44,524 nt of DNA from VBAS01 sp035318985 (GTDB lineage Bacteria > Bacteroidota > Bacteroidia > Chitinophagales > Chitinophagaceae): NCBI GenBank assembly GCA_035318985.1, contig DATHDP010000049.1, positions 1 through 44,524 of the forward strand, in the 5' to 3' direction. The notes below the pieces were generated by a model. It did not search any database and was not told the DNA's origin. It worked only from the letters and a program-made list of their open reading frames with translations. Position numbers and translations under genes: made by a program. Shown one piece after another: positions 22,929 to 33,244 of the stretch. Every line of letters starts with the position of its first letter. Positions within the stretch are counted from its first letter, which is position 1.

Positions 22929-23634
22929 TTTGATTGGGATCTGGTTTAAATAATTGTTTTGACAATTGCCGGTGGAGTCTTAAATGTTTTCTGCTAAGAA
23001 GGATAGCTATTATAAAAGAAACAACCGCCCCGGCAAATAATAATCCATCGGAAGCATAGGCATGGATCGCTTCATTTGCCTGTAAAAAAATAAAGAAATC
23101 AAATGTGCCATGAAAAAGAACAGCGACCAGCAAGCCGGTAAATAAATATTTAAAACTATTGGCGCTGTCGAATTTTGCCTTACCAATAAAATAACCCATC
23201 ACCACACCAAAAGTTGCATGAGCCGGCACACTTAAAAACATCCGGACAAATGCAGTATCATATCCATGTGTGAAAACATAATTTACATTTTCAATAGTAG
23301 CGAAACCCATGCTTACCATTACACTATAAACAATGCCATCAAGTGGTTCGTCAAATCTTTTTTGCGGGTAACAGAAATAACGAACGACAAGGAACTTGCT
23401 TAACTCTTCACTTAATGCTACTACACAAAATGCCAAAGTTGCTAGTGAGGGAATACTTGCATTGAAAAAAGGTATTGAGTATGTTTCAATGAAATAGGGC
23501 GGAATAACGGAAATGATACCTAAGAAGAAACTGAATAACAACAGTCTTTTTGGTTCTTTATTATAAATGTCTTTAAGGAAAATATAAAGGCAAATGGCAA
23601 GTCCCGGCGCAATAGAAAGACCTAATAGAACCAT
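22921..23634 (-). CDS. PrsW-family intramembrane metalloprotease
   Basis: With ATG at 23634 the product is 237 residues beginning MVLLGLSIAPGLAICLYIFLKD, the normal PrsW start; a frame open to 23685 is not favoured. It has about seven membrane helices. The probable active-site motif is the glutamate pair in ALSEELSKFLVVRYF; histidines in PAHATFGVVMGYF and LFHGTFDFFIF complete the metal site seen in the CPBP/PrsW group. PrsW cuts the anti-sigma factor RsiW in Bacillus. No sigma/anti-sigma pair is nearby. A -7-like box (tatctttc) lies at 23653-23660. The downstream GNAT overlaps by 8 nt. Confidence 0.88.
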   Translation of the reverse strand: MVLLGLSIAPGLAICLYIFLKDIYNKEPKRLLLFSFFLGIISVIPPYFIETYSIPFFNASIPSLATLAFCVVALSEELSKFLVVRYFCYPQKRFDEPLDGIVYSVMVSMGFATIENVNYVFTHGYDTAFVRMFLSVPAHATFGVVMGYFIGKAKFDSANSFKYLFTGLLVAVLFHGTFDFFIFLQANEAIHAYASDGLLFAGAVVSFIIAILLSRKHLRLHRQLSKQLFKPDPNQNV

Positions 23635-23727
23635 GAGGTTAAATTTTAAGGAGAAAGATAAGAAAAGTAGACAGTAGTTAAACAAGGAAGCTCCCGGACA
23701 GAATGCATTTTAAAAAATAAATTCTGT

Positions 23728-23735
23728 TATCTTCA
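23728..23735 (+). promoter_or_regulatory. -7-like box (tatcttca) of the amidase
   Basis: A two-mismatch match to TAnnTTTG ends 3 nt before the ATG at 23739. It fits the short-spacing pattern seen for other genes here but is weak on its own. Confidence 0.3.
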
Positions 23736-23738
23736 ATC

Positions 23739-24923
23739 ATGATTTTAAAGAGAATTATTTGTGTGATCTTCTTGTTTTTCTTTTTACAAGAGCCTTCATT
23801 CTTTGCGCAAGACGCTGTTCCATCTTATATAATTACTAAGGGTAAACTGCCACAGCTTGCTTACAGCAGCGGTGAAGACAGGTTAGGTAGCGCCAAAATG
23901 GGCTATATCGATACATCTGTTGTGATGAAAGTTATTGATACAGTAAAGAATTTATATAAGGTCCAATTTTCATCGCAACATTATGGGTTCATTGAAAAAT
24001 TTTATACTGAACCTTTCCATGATACTATTTTATCAACTGTTTTATGTGAAAGCTGGCGGGTAAAAGGCGGAGATGGATCCGATAGCTCCCGGATCGATTC
24101 GGTAAGTTTTTCACTCAGCGGAAGAGTCCCATATAAAAGCTGGATGGAAATAAATCCTTCAAGGATAAAAATTGAATTGTATAATGTACAAAGCAATACC
24201 AACTGGATAACACAATTGTCATCTGCAAAAGCTGTAAAGAATGTTTGGTATGAACAGACGGAAAGCGATGTGTTGCAGGTTACAATTGAGTTAGTGAAGC
24301 AACAGCATTATGGATATAGTATAGGTTATAATGGGAACTCGCTGCTATTAAAAATAAGAAGATCACCTGCGAGCATTAGCAAGATGACGATCGCTATTGA
24401 TGCTGGACACGGAGGAACTAATCTTGGAGCTAGCGGCATGAACTCGGGTATTCTTGAAAAAAATTATACTCTTCTCTTTGCTAAAGAGCTTCAGAAGATC
24501 TTAAAGAAACAAAAAATAAAAGTATTGATGGTAAGGGAAACAGACACTACTATTGACAATAAAGATCGTGTATTATGGGCGCAGCAAAATAACCCGGATC
24601 TTTTTATTTCTTTTCATTTAAACTCTTCCGGACGTGACTATATAAAAGGCGTTTCGACTTATTATAAGCATATCGGGTTCCGTTCATTTTCACAAAGCAT
24701 TTTAAAAAGATTATTGGAGATAAAGAATTTAGAAGAGTTTGGGAATGTAGGCAGTTTTAATTTTCAACCGATACAGCCAACAGATTATCCAAGCTGCCTG
24801 GTGGAAATTGCTTTTCTTAGTAATAAAGAAGATGAGAAGATGATACTCGATCCAAAGTTCAGAACAAAAGTTGCAAACCAGGTTTATCTTGGCATTAAAG
24901 ATTGGATAAGAGATTGGAAATAA
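23739..24923 (+). CDS. N-acetylmuramoyl-L-alanine amidase (Amidase_3)
   Basis: The product cuts the bond between N-acetylmuramic acid and the stem peptide in peptidoglycan. Its 394 residues comprise a signal peptide (ends near FFAQ), an SH3-like stretch (about 30-85) and an AMIN-like beta region (about 95-205). The zinc amidase domain follows (about 212-392), with ligands H224 (DAGHGG), E240 (EKNYT) and H293 (SFHLNSS), and the catalytic E356 (VEIAFLSN). This is the AmiC type used in daughter-cell separation. No autoinhibitory helix is obvious. The degenerate LytM-like proteins 1.4-2.6 kb upstream are possible regulators by analogy with EnvC/NlpD, which is inference only. Confidence 0.93.
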   Translation: MILKRIICVIFLFFFLQEPSFFAQDAVPSYIITKGKLPQLAYSSGEDRLGSAKMGYIDTSVVMKVIDTVKNLYKVQFSSQHYGFIEKFYTEPFHDTILSTVLCESWRVKGGDGSDSSRIDSVSFSLSGRVPYKSWMEINPSRIKIELYNVQSNTNWITQLSSAKAVKNVWYEQTESDVLQVTIELVKQQHYGYSIGYNGNSLLLKIRRSPASISKMTIAIDAGHGGTNLGASGMNSGILEKNYTLLFAKELQKILKKQKIKVLMVRETDTTIDNKDRVLWAQQNNPDLFISFHLNSSGRDYIKGVSTYYKHIGFRSFSQSILKRLLEIKNLEEFGNVGSFNFQPIQPTDYPSCLVEIAFLSNKEDEKMILDPKFRTKVANQVYLGIKDWIRDWK

Positions 24924-24968
24924 TTTTTCTCTTTGTTTCTTTTTTATAGTAGAATACAAATTTGCAAT

Positions 24969-27602
24969 ATGAAAAATAGATCAGGACGCAGATCATTTCT
25001 AAAACAAATTGGTGTTACTGGAACTGCTGCATTATTTCCCGGGGGCATCATTAATGCAGAGACAGAACAAAACTCTGCACAATCTAAAAATACCAATGAA
25101 CCCATAGCGGCTAAGCGAAAGTATAATGGTGCATACACAAATGAATTCCTGAATCGTGTTGCATTTCCATTGGGCGGCATTGGCGCCGGAATGATCTGTA
25201 TGGAAGGAACAGGAGCTTTATCACATGTTTCAATAAAGAACAGACCTGATATTTTTAATGAGCCAACAATTTTTGCTGCAATTGTTGTAAAAGGAAAAGC
25301 AAACGGAGCCAAGATACTTGAGGGGCCAGTTCCTGATTGGAAAAAATTCGGACAGCGTGATGCTGGCAATGGAGCTAGTGGTGCCACTACAGGATTGCCT
25401 CGTTTTCGCAATGCGTCATTCCTCTCGCGGTTCCCATTCAGTTATCTTGATATTTCAGATAATGATCTGCCGTTAAAAATAAAAGTGACGGGTTGGAGTC
25501 CTTTTATTCCAGGTGATGATAATAGTTCCAGCTTGCCTGTTGCAGCACTCGAGTACCATCTTGTTAATACCGGCACTGTATCTATTGATGCAATATTTTC
25601 TTTTAACAGCAAAAACTTTGTAAGTATTGATAAAGGAAAGAATAGTGTTTCATCGACTAAAAATGGATTTGTATTAACTGAGGAAGGAACAAAAGAAAAA
25701 CCTCTTCGTACCGATATGGCTTTTTTTACAGATGATGATAGTACTGTTGTTGACCATTGTTGGTTTCGCGGAGGTTGGTGGGATCCGATCACGATGGCAT
25801 GGAATGCAGTTAAAAAAGCCGAGGTAAGATCCATTCCGCCTGTTGATGCGAATGCCCCCGGTGCATCGTTATATGTTCCTTTTAAATTGGCTGCCGGAAA
25901 ACAAAAAACGATCCGCCTCATGATGGCGTGGTATACACCCGATTCAGAATATTCTTATGGTGAAAAAGGTATACGAAAAGAAAATTGTGATCCTGCAAGT
26001 GGTTGTTGTAATTCTCCTTCAGATATTTCACTTGATAAATATGATAAAGATTTTCATGAGAAATTTTATAAACCCTGGTACAGTAGTTTATTCAAAAATA
26101 TAAACGAACTGACTAATTATTGGTCGCAGCAATATAATGATCTTAGAAAAAAAAGCAATTTATTCAAAGAGGCTTTTTATGCAAGCAGTTTGCCGGCTGA
26201 AGTGATCGAGGCTGTTGCAGCAAATCTTACGATATTAAAATCTCCCACTGTCATGCGTCAATATGATGGAAGACTTTGGAGTTTTGAAGGTTGTGGTGAT
26301 AGTGGAGGATGTTGTCATGGTTCCTGTACGCATGTTTGGAATTATACACAAGCTATTGCGCATTTATTCCCCACATTGGAAAGAAGTCTTCGTAATACTG
26401 AGTTTTGTGAAAGTCAAAATGAAGAAGGTCATCAGAATTTCAGAGCAACACTTCCGATCGAACAAGCGACACATAGTTTTCATTCGGCTGCAGATGGTCA
26501 GCTGGGTGGCATTATGAAAATTTATCGGGAATGGCGTATCAGTGGCGATCATGAATGGTTGCGCAAAATATTTCCAATGGTAAAGTCAAGTATGGATTAC
26601 TGCATACGTGTATGGGATCCCCGTGGAAAGGGAGTCATAGAAGAACCGCATCATAATACATACGATATAGAATTTTGGGGACCCGATGGAATGCATACAA
26701 GTTTTTATATCGGAGCTTTAAATGCATTTACAGCGATGGGTGAGTTTTTGAAAAAGGATGTTGAGAAGTATAGAGCACTGGCTGCACTCGGGAAAAAATT
26801 TATTGAAACAGAATTATACGATGGCGAATTTTTTATTCAGAAAATTCTATACAAAGGATTAAATGCAAAAGATCCAACAACAGAAAAGTCTTTTGGTGGT
26901 GAATACTCTGCTGAAGCAAAAGACCTGTTAGAAAAAGAAGGGCCAAAATATCAATATGGTAAAGGTTGTCTATCAGATGGAGTACTTGGAGCGTGGATTG
27001 CAAGAATGTGCGGATTGAATGATGCTATAGATCCATCAAAACTAAAAAGTCACTTGCTGGCTGTTCATAAATATAATCTTAAGCAAAATCTTTTGGAACA
27101 TGCGAATCCGCAACGACCAGCTTTTGCATTAGGAAACGAAGGTGGTTTGCTTTTATGTACATGGCCGAAAGGAGGGAAGCTTTCATTACCTTTTGTTTAT
27201 AGTGATGAGGTATGGACAGGCATTGAGCACCAGGTGGCTTCGCATTTGATGTTAATGGGTCATGTGAAAGAAGGACTTGATATTGTTCGTGCTTCTCGTA
27301 ATCGTTATGATGGAAGAATACGGAATCCATTCAATGAGTATGAATGTGGTCATTGGTATGCAAGAGCATTATCAAGCTATGGTTATTTGCAGGCACTGAC
27401 AGGGGCACGATATGATGCAGTAGAAAAGAAATTATATGTTGATTCAAAGGTTGGAGACTTTACCAGCTTTCTTTCAACTGAATCGGGGTTTGGTACAGTA
27501 TCACTAAAAGCTGGTAAAGTGTCTGTGAATGTTGTTTATGGAAAGATCGATATTGAAACAGTCGCTATTTCAGGTAAAACGTCAGCTTATAAAGCTGGTT
27601 AA
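24969..27602 (+). CDS. GH116-family glycoside hydrolase, Tat-exported
   Basis: With ATG at 24969 the product is 877 residues. It begins with a twin-arginine signal (GRRSFLKQIGVTG, R7-R8), so it is exported folded. The N-terminal GBA2_N-like beta domain (about 45-390) carries NEFLNRVAFPLGGIGAGMICM. The C-terminal (alpha/alpha)6 domain carries SFEGCGDSGGCCHGSCTHVWNY, whose Glu matches the expected nucleophile, and NTYDIEFWGPDGMHTSF, which holds the expected acid/base Asp. GH116 includes human GBA2 (glucosylceramidase) and bacterial beta-glucosidases and xylosidases. The substrate here could be a plant glycan or a glycolipid. It converges with the PBP1A gene 45 nt away. The family is firm. Confidence 0.9.
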   Translation: MKNRSGRRSFLKQIGVTGTAALFPGGIINAETEQNSAQSKNTNEPIAAKRKYNGAYTNEFLNRVAFPLGGIGAGMICMEGTGALSHVSIKNRPDIFNEPTIFAAIVVKGKANGAKILEGPVPDWKKFGQRDAGNGASGATTGLPRFRNASFLSRFPFSYLDISDNDLPLKIKVTGWSPFIPGDDNSSSLPVAALEYHLVNTGTVSIDAIFSFNSKNFVSIDKGKNSVSSTKNGFVLTEEGTKEKPLRTDMAFFTDDDSTVVDHCWFRGGWWDPITMAWNAVKKAEVRSIPPVDANAPGASLYVPFKLAAGKQKTIRLMMAWYTPDSEYSYGEKGIRKENCDPASGCCNSPSDISLDKYDKDFHEKFYKPWYSSLFKNINELTNYWSQQYNDLRKKSNLFKEAFYASSLPAEVIEAVAANLTILKSPTVMRQYDGRLWSFEGCGDSGGCCHGSCTHVWNYTQAIAHLFPTLERSLRNTEFCESQNEEGHQNFRATLPIEQATHSFHSAADGQLGGIMKIYREWRISGDHEWLRKIFPMVKSSMDYCIRVWDPRGKGVIEEPHHNTYDIEFWGPDGMHTSFYIGALNAFTAMGEFLKKDVEKYRALAALGKKFIETELYDGEFFIQKILYKGLNAKDPTTEKSFGGEYSAEAKDLLEKEGPKYQYGKGCLSDGVLGAWIARMCGLNDAIDPSKLKSHLLAVHKYNLKQNLLEHANPQRPAFALGNEGGLLLCTWPKGGKLSLPFVYSDEVWTGIEHQVASHLMLMGHVKEGLDIVRASRNRYDGRIRNPFNEYECGHWYARALSSYGYLQALTGARYDAVEKKLYVDSKVGDFTSFLSTESGFGTVSLKAGKVSVNVVYGKIDIETVAISGKTSAYKAG

Positions 27603-27647
27603 ATATGCTTTATAAATCAGGAAAGTGAATTAGTAAGAAAATCTTTA

Positions 27648-30071
27648 TCAATCCCCTTTCTTATCTTTCTTTCCAAAAATTTTATTGAAAATACCTTTCT
27701 TCTTTTTTTCTTCCGGTTGTGGCTCGCCAATTTTTACAGCCTGATTTTGATTATTGGTAGTATCTTTTTTTCGATCCTTTTCCTTACTGTCATCGATCAC
27801 TGGTTTACTTTCCGGACCAATATATTCTCTTGTTTTTATTATTTCAAAATCTGATTCATTACCAACTCCCTGGTCTTCGCCTTCAGCAGCAGGTGGTATT
27901 ACGTCAATAAGATTTAAAGGATCTGCACTGTTCATTTCCATTTCAAGGTCTTCAGGTTTTGAGAACCTTGCATCCCGATCAATACCTAATTTTTTATCAG
28001 CATACACTTTTTTATAAAAGGCTTCCCAAATTGGTCTCGCGGCTGTGCCACCATATCCACGGGTATCATTTTTATTTAAACGAACAAAACGATCGTCACA
28101 ACCAACCCATACACCAGCCAGTAACTGCGGAGTGTAGCCCATGAACCAGGCATCGCTGTTATCATTTGTAGTTCCTGTTTTACCACCCATTTCTGCTGCA
28201 CCTAAACGATTTCTTAATCCGGCAGCTGTGCCAATATCAACGGTGCCCTGCATCATTCGTACCATTTTGTAAGACGTGATCTCATTTATAGCTTCTTTCC
28301 TGTTCACACTATAATCGAATCTTTTTATCACATTACCATTCCTGTCTTCAATACGGCTGATATACCAGGGTTTTGTGGAAAATCCACGACCCGCAAAAAC
28401 TGTATAGCCCCAAAGCATTTCATATAAGGAAAGATCACAGGCGCCAAGCGCATTTGCAGGGTAAGCACCAATATCTGTGGGAATGCCAATTCGACTAACA
28501 AATTCTTCAAAGGCCTTGGGTGTTACTTGTTTCATTATATATGCACTCGCACAGTTTTTTGAAAAAGCTAATGCAGATGCCATTGTCATAGTACGGCCGG
28601 TGCATGATTTTGATGTGGCTGGTACAAGTCGATTGCTGCCAAAGTCTTGTTGCACATCTTCCACAGGTGTTTCGGGAGAAAAGCCACGTTCCTCTATCGC
28701 TTGTGCATACAAAAATGGTTTTATTGATGAACCAACTTGCCTCTTCGTTCTTATATTAACGTGGTCATATTTAAATGTTTTGAAATTAACACCACCGACC
28801 CATGCTTTTATTTCCCCTGTTACAGGATCCATTGCCATAAAAGAAGCCTGCATAACTTGTTTGTGATATTTAATGGAGTCATACGGACTCATTATAGTGT
28901 CTTTTTCACGTTTGGCATTCCATGCAAACACTTTCATCGGCACTTTCTTTTTGAAAGCACGTTTGATCTCATCATCACTGAACCCTTCATTTTTCATATT
29001 GTCCCAACGATCGCTGCTTTTCATTGCTTGCTGGATCTTGCTTTCATTCTCTTCCCATATTTTTCCATTTTTAATATTGCCAGTTGCATTCAAATACTTT
29101 TGCATGGTGGGCATCCACTCTGCGATTGATTCTTCCGCATATTCCTGCATACGTGTATTAATGGTTGTATAAATTTTTAAGCCATCGTCATAGATATCAT
29201 AACTGTCACCATCGGGCTTTTTAATGTCCTTCAAAATTGTTTTCAGATCTTCACGCAATACTTCCCGAAAATAAGGAGCATAGCCTGAGTTTTCATCCAG
29301 CTTACGATAGTTCAATTTAATTGGTTGGGTTTTACATTTTGTTGCTTCAGCAGAAGATATTTTTCCATTTTCAGCCATGCGGTTGATGACAAGGTTGCGT
29401 CGATCCATCGAAGCCTTTGGATTTCTTCGAGGATTATAGAGGCCGGGCCCATTTATCATGCCAACCAATAAAGCAGATTCCTCAATATTTAACTGATAAG
29501 GTTCTTTTTGAAAAAAAGTTTTTGAAGCATTTCGTATACCAAATACATTATCTGAGAAAGGAACGGCATTAAGGTATAAAGCAAGTAGTTCATCCTTTGT
29601 AAAATTTCTTTCTAGCTTAACAGCAATGATCCATTCTTTCAATTTCTGAATGACACGGATAGCTTTACTTTTCCTTTCATGATCAAGAAGAGCTTTTGCT
29701 AATTGTTGTGTAAGCGTACTGCCGCCACCTTCACTTCCAAGGAGCATAACAGCACGAAGGGTGCCTTTAAAATCAATTCCTGAATGATTGTAAAACCTTT
29801 TATCTTCTGTGGCTACAAGTGCATCTAATACATATTTTGAAATGTCTTTATATTCCACATTGCTTCGGTTGCCTTTTTCCAGGTAATACTTTCCCATCAG
29901 GGTACCATCATCGGCAAATACATCAGTAGCCTGTAATATGCTTGGGTTTTCCAATTTCTTTAAAGATGGCATTGGACCAAACATTCCCCAACTTGCAAGC
30001 AATATCAATAATATAAACGCAATAAATCCACCGAAGAAGACTTGCCAGAAGATTTTTACACTCCGTTTCAT
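27648..30071 (-). CDS. mrcA: Penicillin-binding protein 1A, bifunctional
   Basis: The 807-residue product builds and cross-links peptidoglycan. One membrane anchor (about 8-30) is followed by the GT51 glycosyltransferase domain (about 60-240; ATEDKRFYNHSGID, GGGSTLTQQLAK, ALYLNAVPFSDNVFGI). The transpeptidase domain carries the catalytic S448 in SSIKPF, the SKN triad and the KTGTT motif. A Pro/Lys-rich tail ends in KKKKGIFNKIFGKKDKKGD and is low-complexity. It follows the SprE-like gene in the same direction with 99 bases between, which contain its own -7 box. Identification is certain. Confidence 0.96.
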   Translation of the reverse strand: MKRSVKIFWQVFFGGFIAFILLILLASWGMFGPMPSLKKLENPSILQATDVFADDGTLMGKYYLEKGNRSNVEYKDISKYVLDALVATEDKRFYNHSGIDFKGTLRAVMLLGSEGGGSTLTQQLAKALLDHERKSKAIRVIQKLKEWIIAVKLERNFTKDELLALYLNAVPFSDNVFGIRNASKTFFQKEPYQLNIEESALLVGMINGPGLYNPRRNPKASMDRRNLVINRMAENGKISSAEATKCKTQPIKLNYRKLDENSGYAPYFREVLREDLKTILKDIKKPDGDSYDIYDDGLKIYTTINTRMQEYAEESIAEWMPTMQKYLNATGNIKNGKIWEENESKIQQAMKSSDRWDNMKNEGFSDDEIKRAFKKKVPMKVFAWNAKREKDTIMSPYDSIKYHKQVMQASFMAMDPVTGEIKAWVGGVNFKTFKYDHVNIRTKRQVGSSIKPFLYAQAIEERGFSPETPVEDVQQDFGSNRLVPATSKSCTGRTMTMASALAFSKNCASAYIMKQVTPKAFEEFVSRIGIPTDIGAYPANALGACDLSLYEMLWGYTVFAGRGFSTKPWYISRIEDRNGNVIKRFDYSVNRKEAINEITSYKMVRMMQGTVDIGTAAGLRNRLGAAEMGGKTGTTNDNSDAWFMGYTPQLLAGVWVGCDDRFVRLNKNDTRGYGGTAARPIWEAFYKKVYADKKLGIDRDARFSKPEDLEMEMNSADPLNLIDVIPPAAEGEDQGVGNESDFEIIKTREYIGPESKPVIDDSKEKDRKKDTTNNQNQAVKIGEPQPEEKKKKGIFNKIFGKKDKKGD

Positions 30072-30129
30072 GATGTATGGTTTCAGTGTGATGATGAAAA
30101 GACCTCAAATAAAATACCACAATGTATTT

Positions 30130-30137
30130 CAAAGCTA
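30130..30137 (-). promoter_or_regulatory. -7 box (tagctttg) of mrcA
   Basis: An exact TAnnTTTG match on the minus strand lies 58 nt before the PBP1A ATG, giving a leader of about 55 nt. Confidence 0.45.
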
Positions 30138-30170
30138 ATAAAATAGAAAGGCTTTGATAAAAAGGAATCC

Positions 30171-33116
30171 TTAAAATTTGCCAGGTAGATTTTTTTCGAT
30201 GAATTGCTTGTAAAGTCCAATATCCTGCTGCGTTTTCAATATTTCAAGATTAGCGGCACTTATAACTGTAAAACTGTATTTATCCGTAGCCAGCCATGGT
30301 ACAATTTGCGAATTGCTTACTGGTTTTACCGATTGAACATACTCTGCTGCGGCTTGTGCGTTGTCAAAATTCCCAATTAGCAAAAACTTGTACTCGGCGT
30401 TGAGCGGGGTGACGGTATATTCAAATTGTTTATTATAATATTTACCCCTGTTATAAATATTAAAAGCATTCTTTGTTTCATTTACCCAAACCATATCCAC
30501 TTTAGTAAGTATTACTGCCGCATAATATTTATCATCGGGTTTAAATGCATAAGCAGAAATGATTGGTTTGTTTACCACCGTATCTGCCGTTTTCACAACG
30601 GGTTTTACATCGGTAACTTTTACTTCTGCTTTTGGTTTTTCTTTTTGGGGCAGTGGAGTATAGGCAACCGTATCAATTTTTGTAGTGGTATCAACCGGGA
30701 TGCGTTTTTCTTCAATTCTCGTTACATTTAATCCATTCAACTCGTCTTCTATTTTTTGTCTGCGACTTAGAACATCGAGCATCGTTCCAGCTTTTACTGC
30801 CATTGCTGAACCCGGATCATGTGCAATAATTGCATTCAATATTTCTGTTGCTTTCACATCCTGTTTTTGTTTGATATAATAGACTGCTTCGATATACATC
30901 AGTTGCGGTGTCCAATAGTTAGAACCATAAATGCTATCAGCAATTTTTTTATCAGCTATAGCTTTTGTAAAATTTCCTTCAATAAACAGATCATAAACAT
31001 TTTGAAAAGCTTTGGTCGCCTCTTCATTCAATTTGCTTCCCGGATCTTTACCTGTTGAAACAATTGTAGTCAAACGACTGCCCGCATATTTTTGTTCCAT
31101 CTGCTTTTTAGCCTGCTGTGCTTTTACAGTTTCGCCGGATTTGTTATAGCAATAATAAAGTGTAAATAATACTTCCTCCATTTTACCAAATGCTGGAAAA
31201 TGATTGACTATTTCTTCATTAGCACGAATTGAAGAAGTGCAATCTTCAAGGTCATTTGCAAAAGATTTTCCAAGCTTATAAAGCGCTTCACTTAATGAAT
31301 CATTTGACAATTTCAGTTGTTTCTCTGTAAGCGGAAGATGAGCATATAATGCATCAAAGGATAATTCTTCAGAAGGAGCTTGTATCTCATTTTCTTTGCC
31401 TTGATTATCTGGCCGGTCGGGAATAGTTTTAGTGACTATTGGCTGAAAACTCATACCTGCAGCTCGTCTCCAATTATCGACATTTCCCCTGTTTCCCCAT
31501 TTGGATTTGAATTCACTTGCACCTTTTGACTTTAATGAGGCATTATAAAAATACCACTCGCCTTTTGTGTTAGTAAACAGATCCTCCTGGTCATTTGCTT
31601 GTTGACCTATCGCTACTAAAATAGCAGAAGATGTTTCTGCATCTTCTTTCAGACCCTTTTCTTTCCTCAGTCTACGAACGACACCTTTTACATAATTCTT
31701 TCTTTCTTCCTCTGGCATTGCAGCTATCTTTTGTAAACTATCTTGTCTTTGTACAATGTCCAGTTGAGCTACTAAATTAATCAGAAAATGTTTTCTCTCA
31801 TTTACCTCTCTTGGATTTTTCAAACCCGGATCATTCAGATCAACGCTATCATATAAGCTGCGGGATTGTCTGTATTTTTTTAGTGTAAAAGCCATCTCTG
31901 CCATTTGCAAAAAGGCTTTATTTTTTAAAACAGGGTCAACAGTATTATTCTCTGTACTTTTTTTAAGATAGATTATTGCCGGCTCCAGATTATTTCTTTC
32001 CATTTCAATTTGCGCAATAGTGTAATATATCACATCGCGGTAATCGATATACCTATCACGTTTTGCCATTTTTAGCAGATCTGCAACATTTTTGTCAATA
32101 TAATTTTTACCACCAGATGTATCAATGCGAATGGAATTAAGCCTGGCATAGATCTCCATTACAGGATCAATTGTATGACCGATCACCTTATCATAGAACT
32201 TTATTGCTAATGCTGATTTGCCGCTAAGCTGGTACAATTGAGCAATTAAAAATTCCCACCTGGCCCTTTCCTTTTTATTAGTTGCATTATCCAAAGCTTT
32301 TTCCAAATGGACCGCAGCACTGTCGTACACATTTGCATTATAAAACCACAATGCCTGTACTTCTTCCAGGTCACTTTGTAGACGTTTTGGAAATGCAGGA
32401 TCATTTTTAAGTGTAATAATAAGGCTGGCAGCCTGTCCATATTCTTCCATTGCGATCAAGGTTCTTACCTGCCAGATAAAAGCATCATTCCTGCTGGGTG
32501 GCTCAGAAAATACTTTTCTTGGTAAACTATTTTTTTCTTGTGTAGAAATGGAAAATGCATTGTTGCCATCAAACTTGCTTCCGATAGTTTGGTAATAACC
32601 ATCTTTTTCTTTTCTTGCCCATGCGTAGTTAATGAACTGAAAAGTAAGATAGGCAGAATCAAATTGCTGGCGCAGGTAATATGCGGCACCTGTTAGTAGG
32701 TATAAATTATCGACCCAATCATTACGAAGATCATGTAATACTATACCAGTTGTGGACTTATAAATAACGGAGTCTAACTGTTCTTTGTTGGCGGCAGTTT
32801 CATCTAGACTATAATTGTAAAACGAAAGTAGTTCGGTGAAATCGTCAATATGGGCGGATTTGGCTATTTCTAAAACTTCGTTTAGCCTGTTGTTGGCGTT
32901 AAAAAAATAATTGTAGTGGGTAAAAGTATTTTGAGTTAAACGCTTAGTGATCGGGAATTTCTTAGATTCTGATTTTTCGGAGGCCAAAACCCGGTCATCA
33001 AACTTTTCGGGCTTTTTTATGTCAAAAGAGAACCCCTGCTGTGTATGAGCCTGAAAAAAGGTAAGACACAGAATAAATGACAGGAATATAAAGTAAATCT
33101 TTCTGTTCAGGTACAT
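30171..33116 (-). CDS. SprE/PorW-like type IX secretion TPR protein
   Basis: With ATG at 33116 the product is 981 residues; a TTG three codons earlier is not favoured. It has a signal peptide (residues 2-25, ending HTQQ) but no obvious lipobox. It is mostly helical TPR-like repeats (about 80-480 and 610-760). A signature segment, KGEWYFYNASLKSKGASEFKSKWGNRGNVDNWRRA, lies near 530-565; I recognise it from the SprE/PorW family of the type IX secretion and gliding apparatus. The C-terminal part (about 840-980) has repeated KFLLIGNFDNAQAAAEYVQ-type motifs. F. johnsoniae SprE and P. gingivalis PorW are needed for T9SS function. A probable cargo lies at 39658-41586. Confidence 0.8.
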   Translation of the reverse strand: MYLNRKIYFIFLSFILCLTFFQAHTQQGFSFDIKKPEKFDDRVLASEKSESKKFPITKRLTQNTFTHYNYFFNANNRLNEVLEIAKSAHIDDFTELLSFYNYSLDETAANKEQLDSVIYKSTTGIVLHDLRNDWVDNLYLLTGAAYYLRQQFDSAYLTFQFINYAWARKEKDGYYQTIGSKFDGNNAFSISTQEKNSLPRKVFSEPPSRNDAFIWQVRTLIAMEEYGQAASLIITLKNDPAFPKRLQSDLEEVQALWFYNANVYDSAAVHLEKALDNATNKKERARWEFLIAQLYQLSGKSALAIKFYDKVIGHTIDPVMEIYARLNSIRIDTSGGKNYIDKNVADLLKMAKRDRYIDYRDVIYYTIAQIEMERNNLEPAIIYLKKSTENNTVDPVLKNKAFLQMAEMAFTLKKYRQSRSLYDSVDLNDPGLKNPREVNERKHFLINLVAQLDIVQRQDSLQKIAAMPEEERKNYVKGVVRRLRKEKGLKEDAETSSAILVAIGQQANDQEDLFTNTKGEWYFYNASLKSKGASEFKSKWGNRGNVDNWRRAAGMSFQPIVTKTIPDRPDNQGKENEIQAPSEELSFDALYAHLPLTEKQLKLSNDSLSEALYKLGKSFANDLEDCTSSIRANEEIVNHFPAFGKMEEVLFTLYYCYNKSGETVKAQQAKKQMEQKYAGSRLTTIVSTGKDPGSKLNEEATKAFQNVYDLFIEGNFTKAIADKKIADSIYGSNYWTPQLMYIEAVYYIKQKQDVKATEILNAIIAHDPGSAMAVKAGTMLDVLSRRQKIEDELNGLNVTRIEEKRIPVDTTTKIDTVAYTPLPQKEKPKAEVKVTDVKPVVKTADTVVNKPIISAYAFKPDDKYYAAVILTKVDMVWVNETKNAFNIYNRGKYYNKQFEYTVTPLNAEYKFLLIGNFDNAQAAAEYVQSVKPVSNSQIVPWLATDKYSFTVISAANLEILKTQQDIGLYKQFIEKNLPGKF

Positions 33117-33163
33117 GCCGCGCAATCTAAAGTCTTAATAACTGAAAATCAAATTATTTATTA

Positions 33164-33171
33164 CAAAATTA
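33164..33171 (-). promoter_or_regulatory. -7 box (taattttg) of the SprE-like gene
   Basis: An exact TAnnTTTG match on the minus strand lies 47 nt before the ATG at 33116. Confidence 0.45.
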
Positions 33172-33244
33172 CCCAAGTTTTTTATACTGAAATCCCGCCT
33201 TTCGGCAAGCTTTTCTTAATTTTATTGGCTTTAAATTACCTGAT

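Noticed and set aside
24944..25921. Long antisense frames (155 and 159 residues) inside the GH116 gene
   Set aside because: They are opposite to a well-supported GH116 coding region and have no recognisable domain.
28477..29172. Antisense frames up to 130 residues inside the PBP1A gene
   Set aside because: They mirror conserved PBP1A codons; the sense gene has all motifs.
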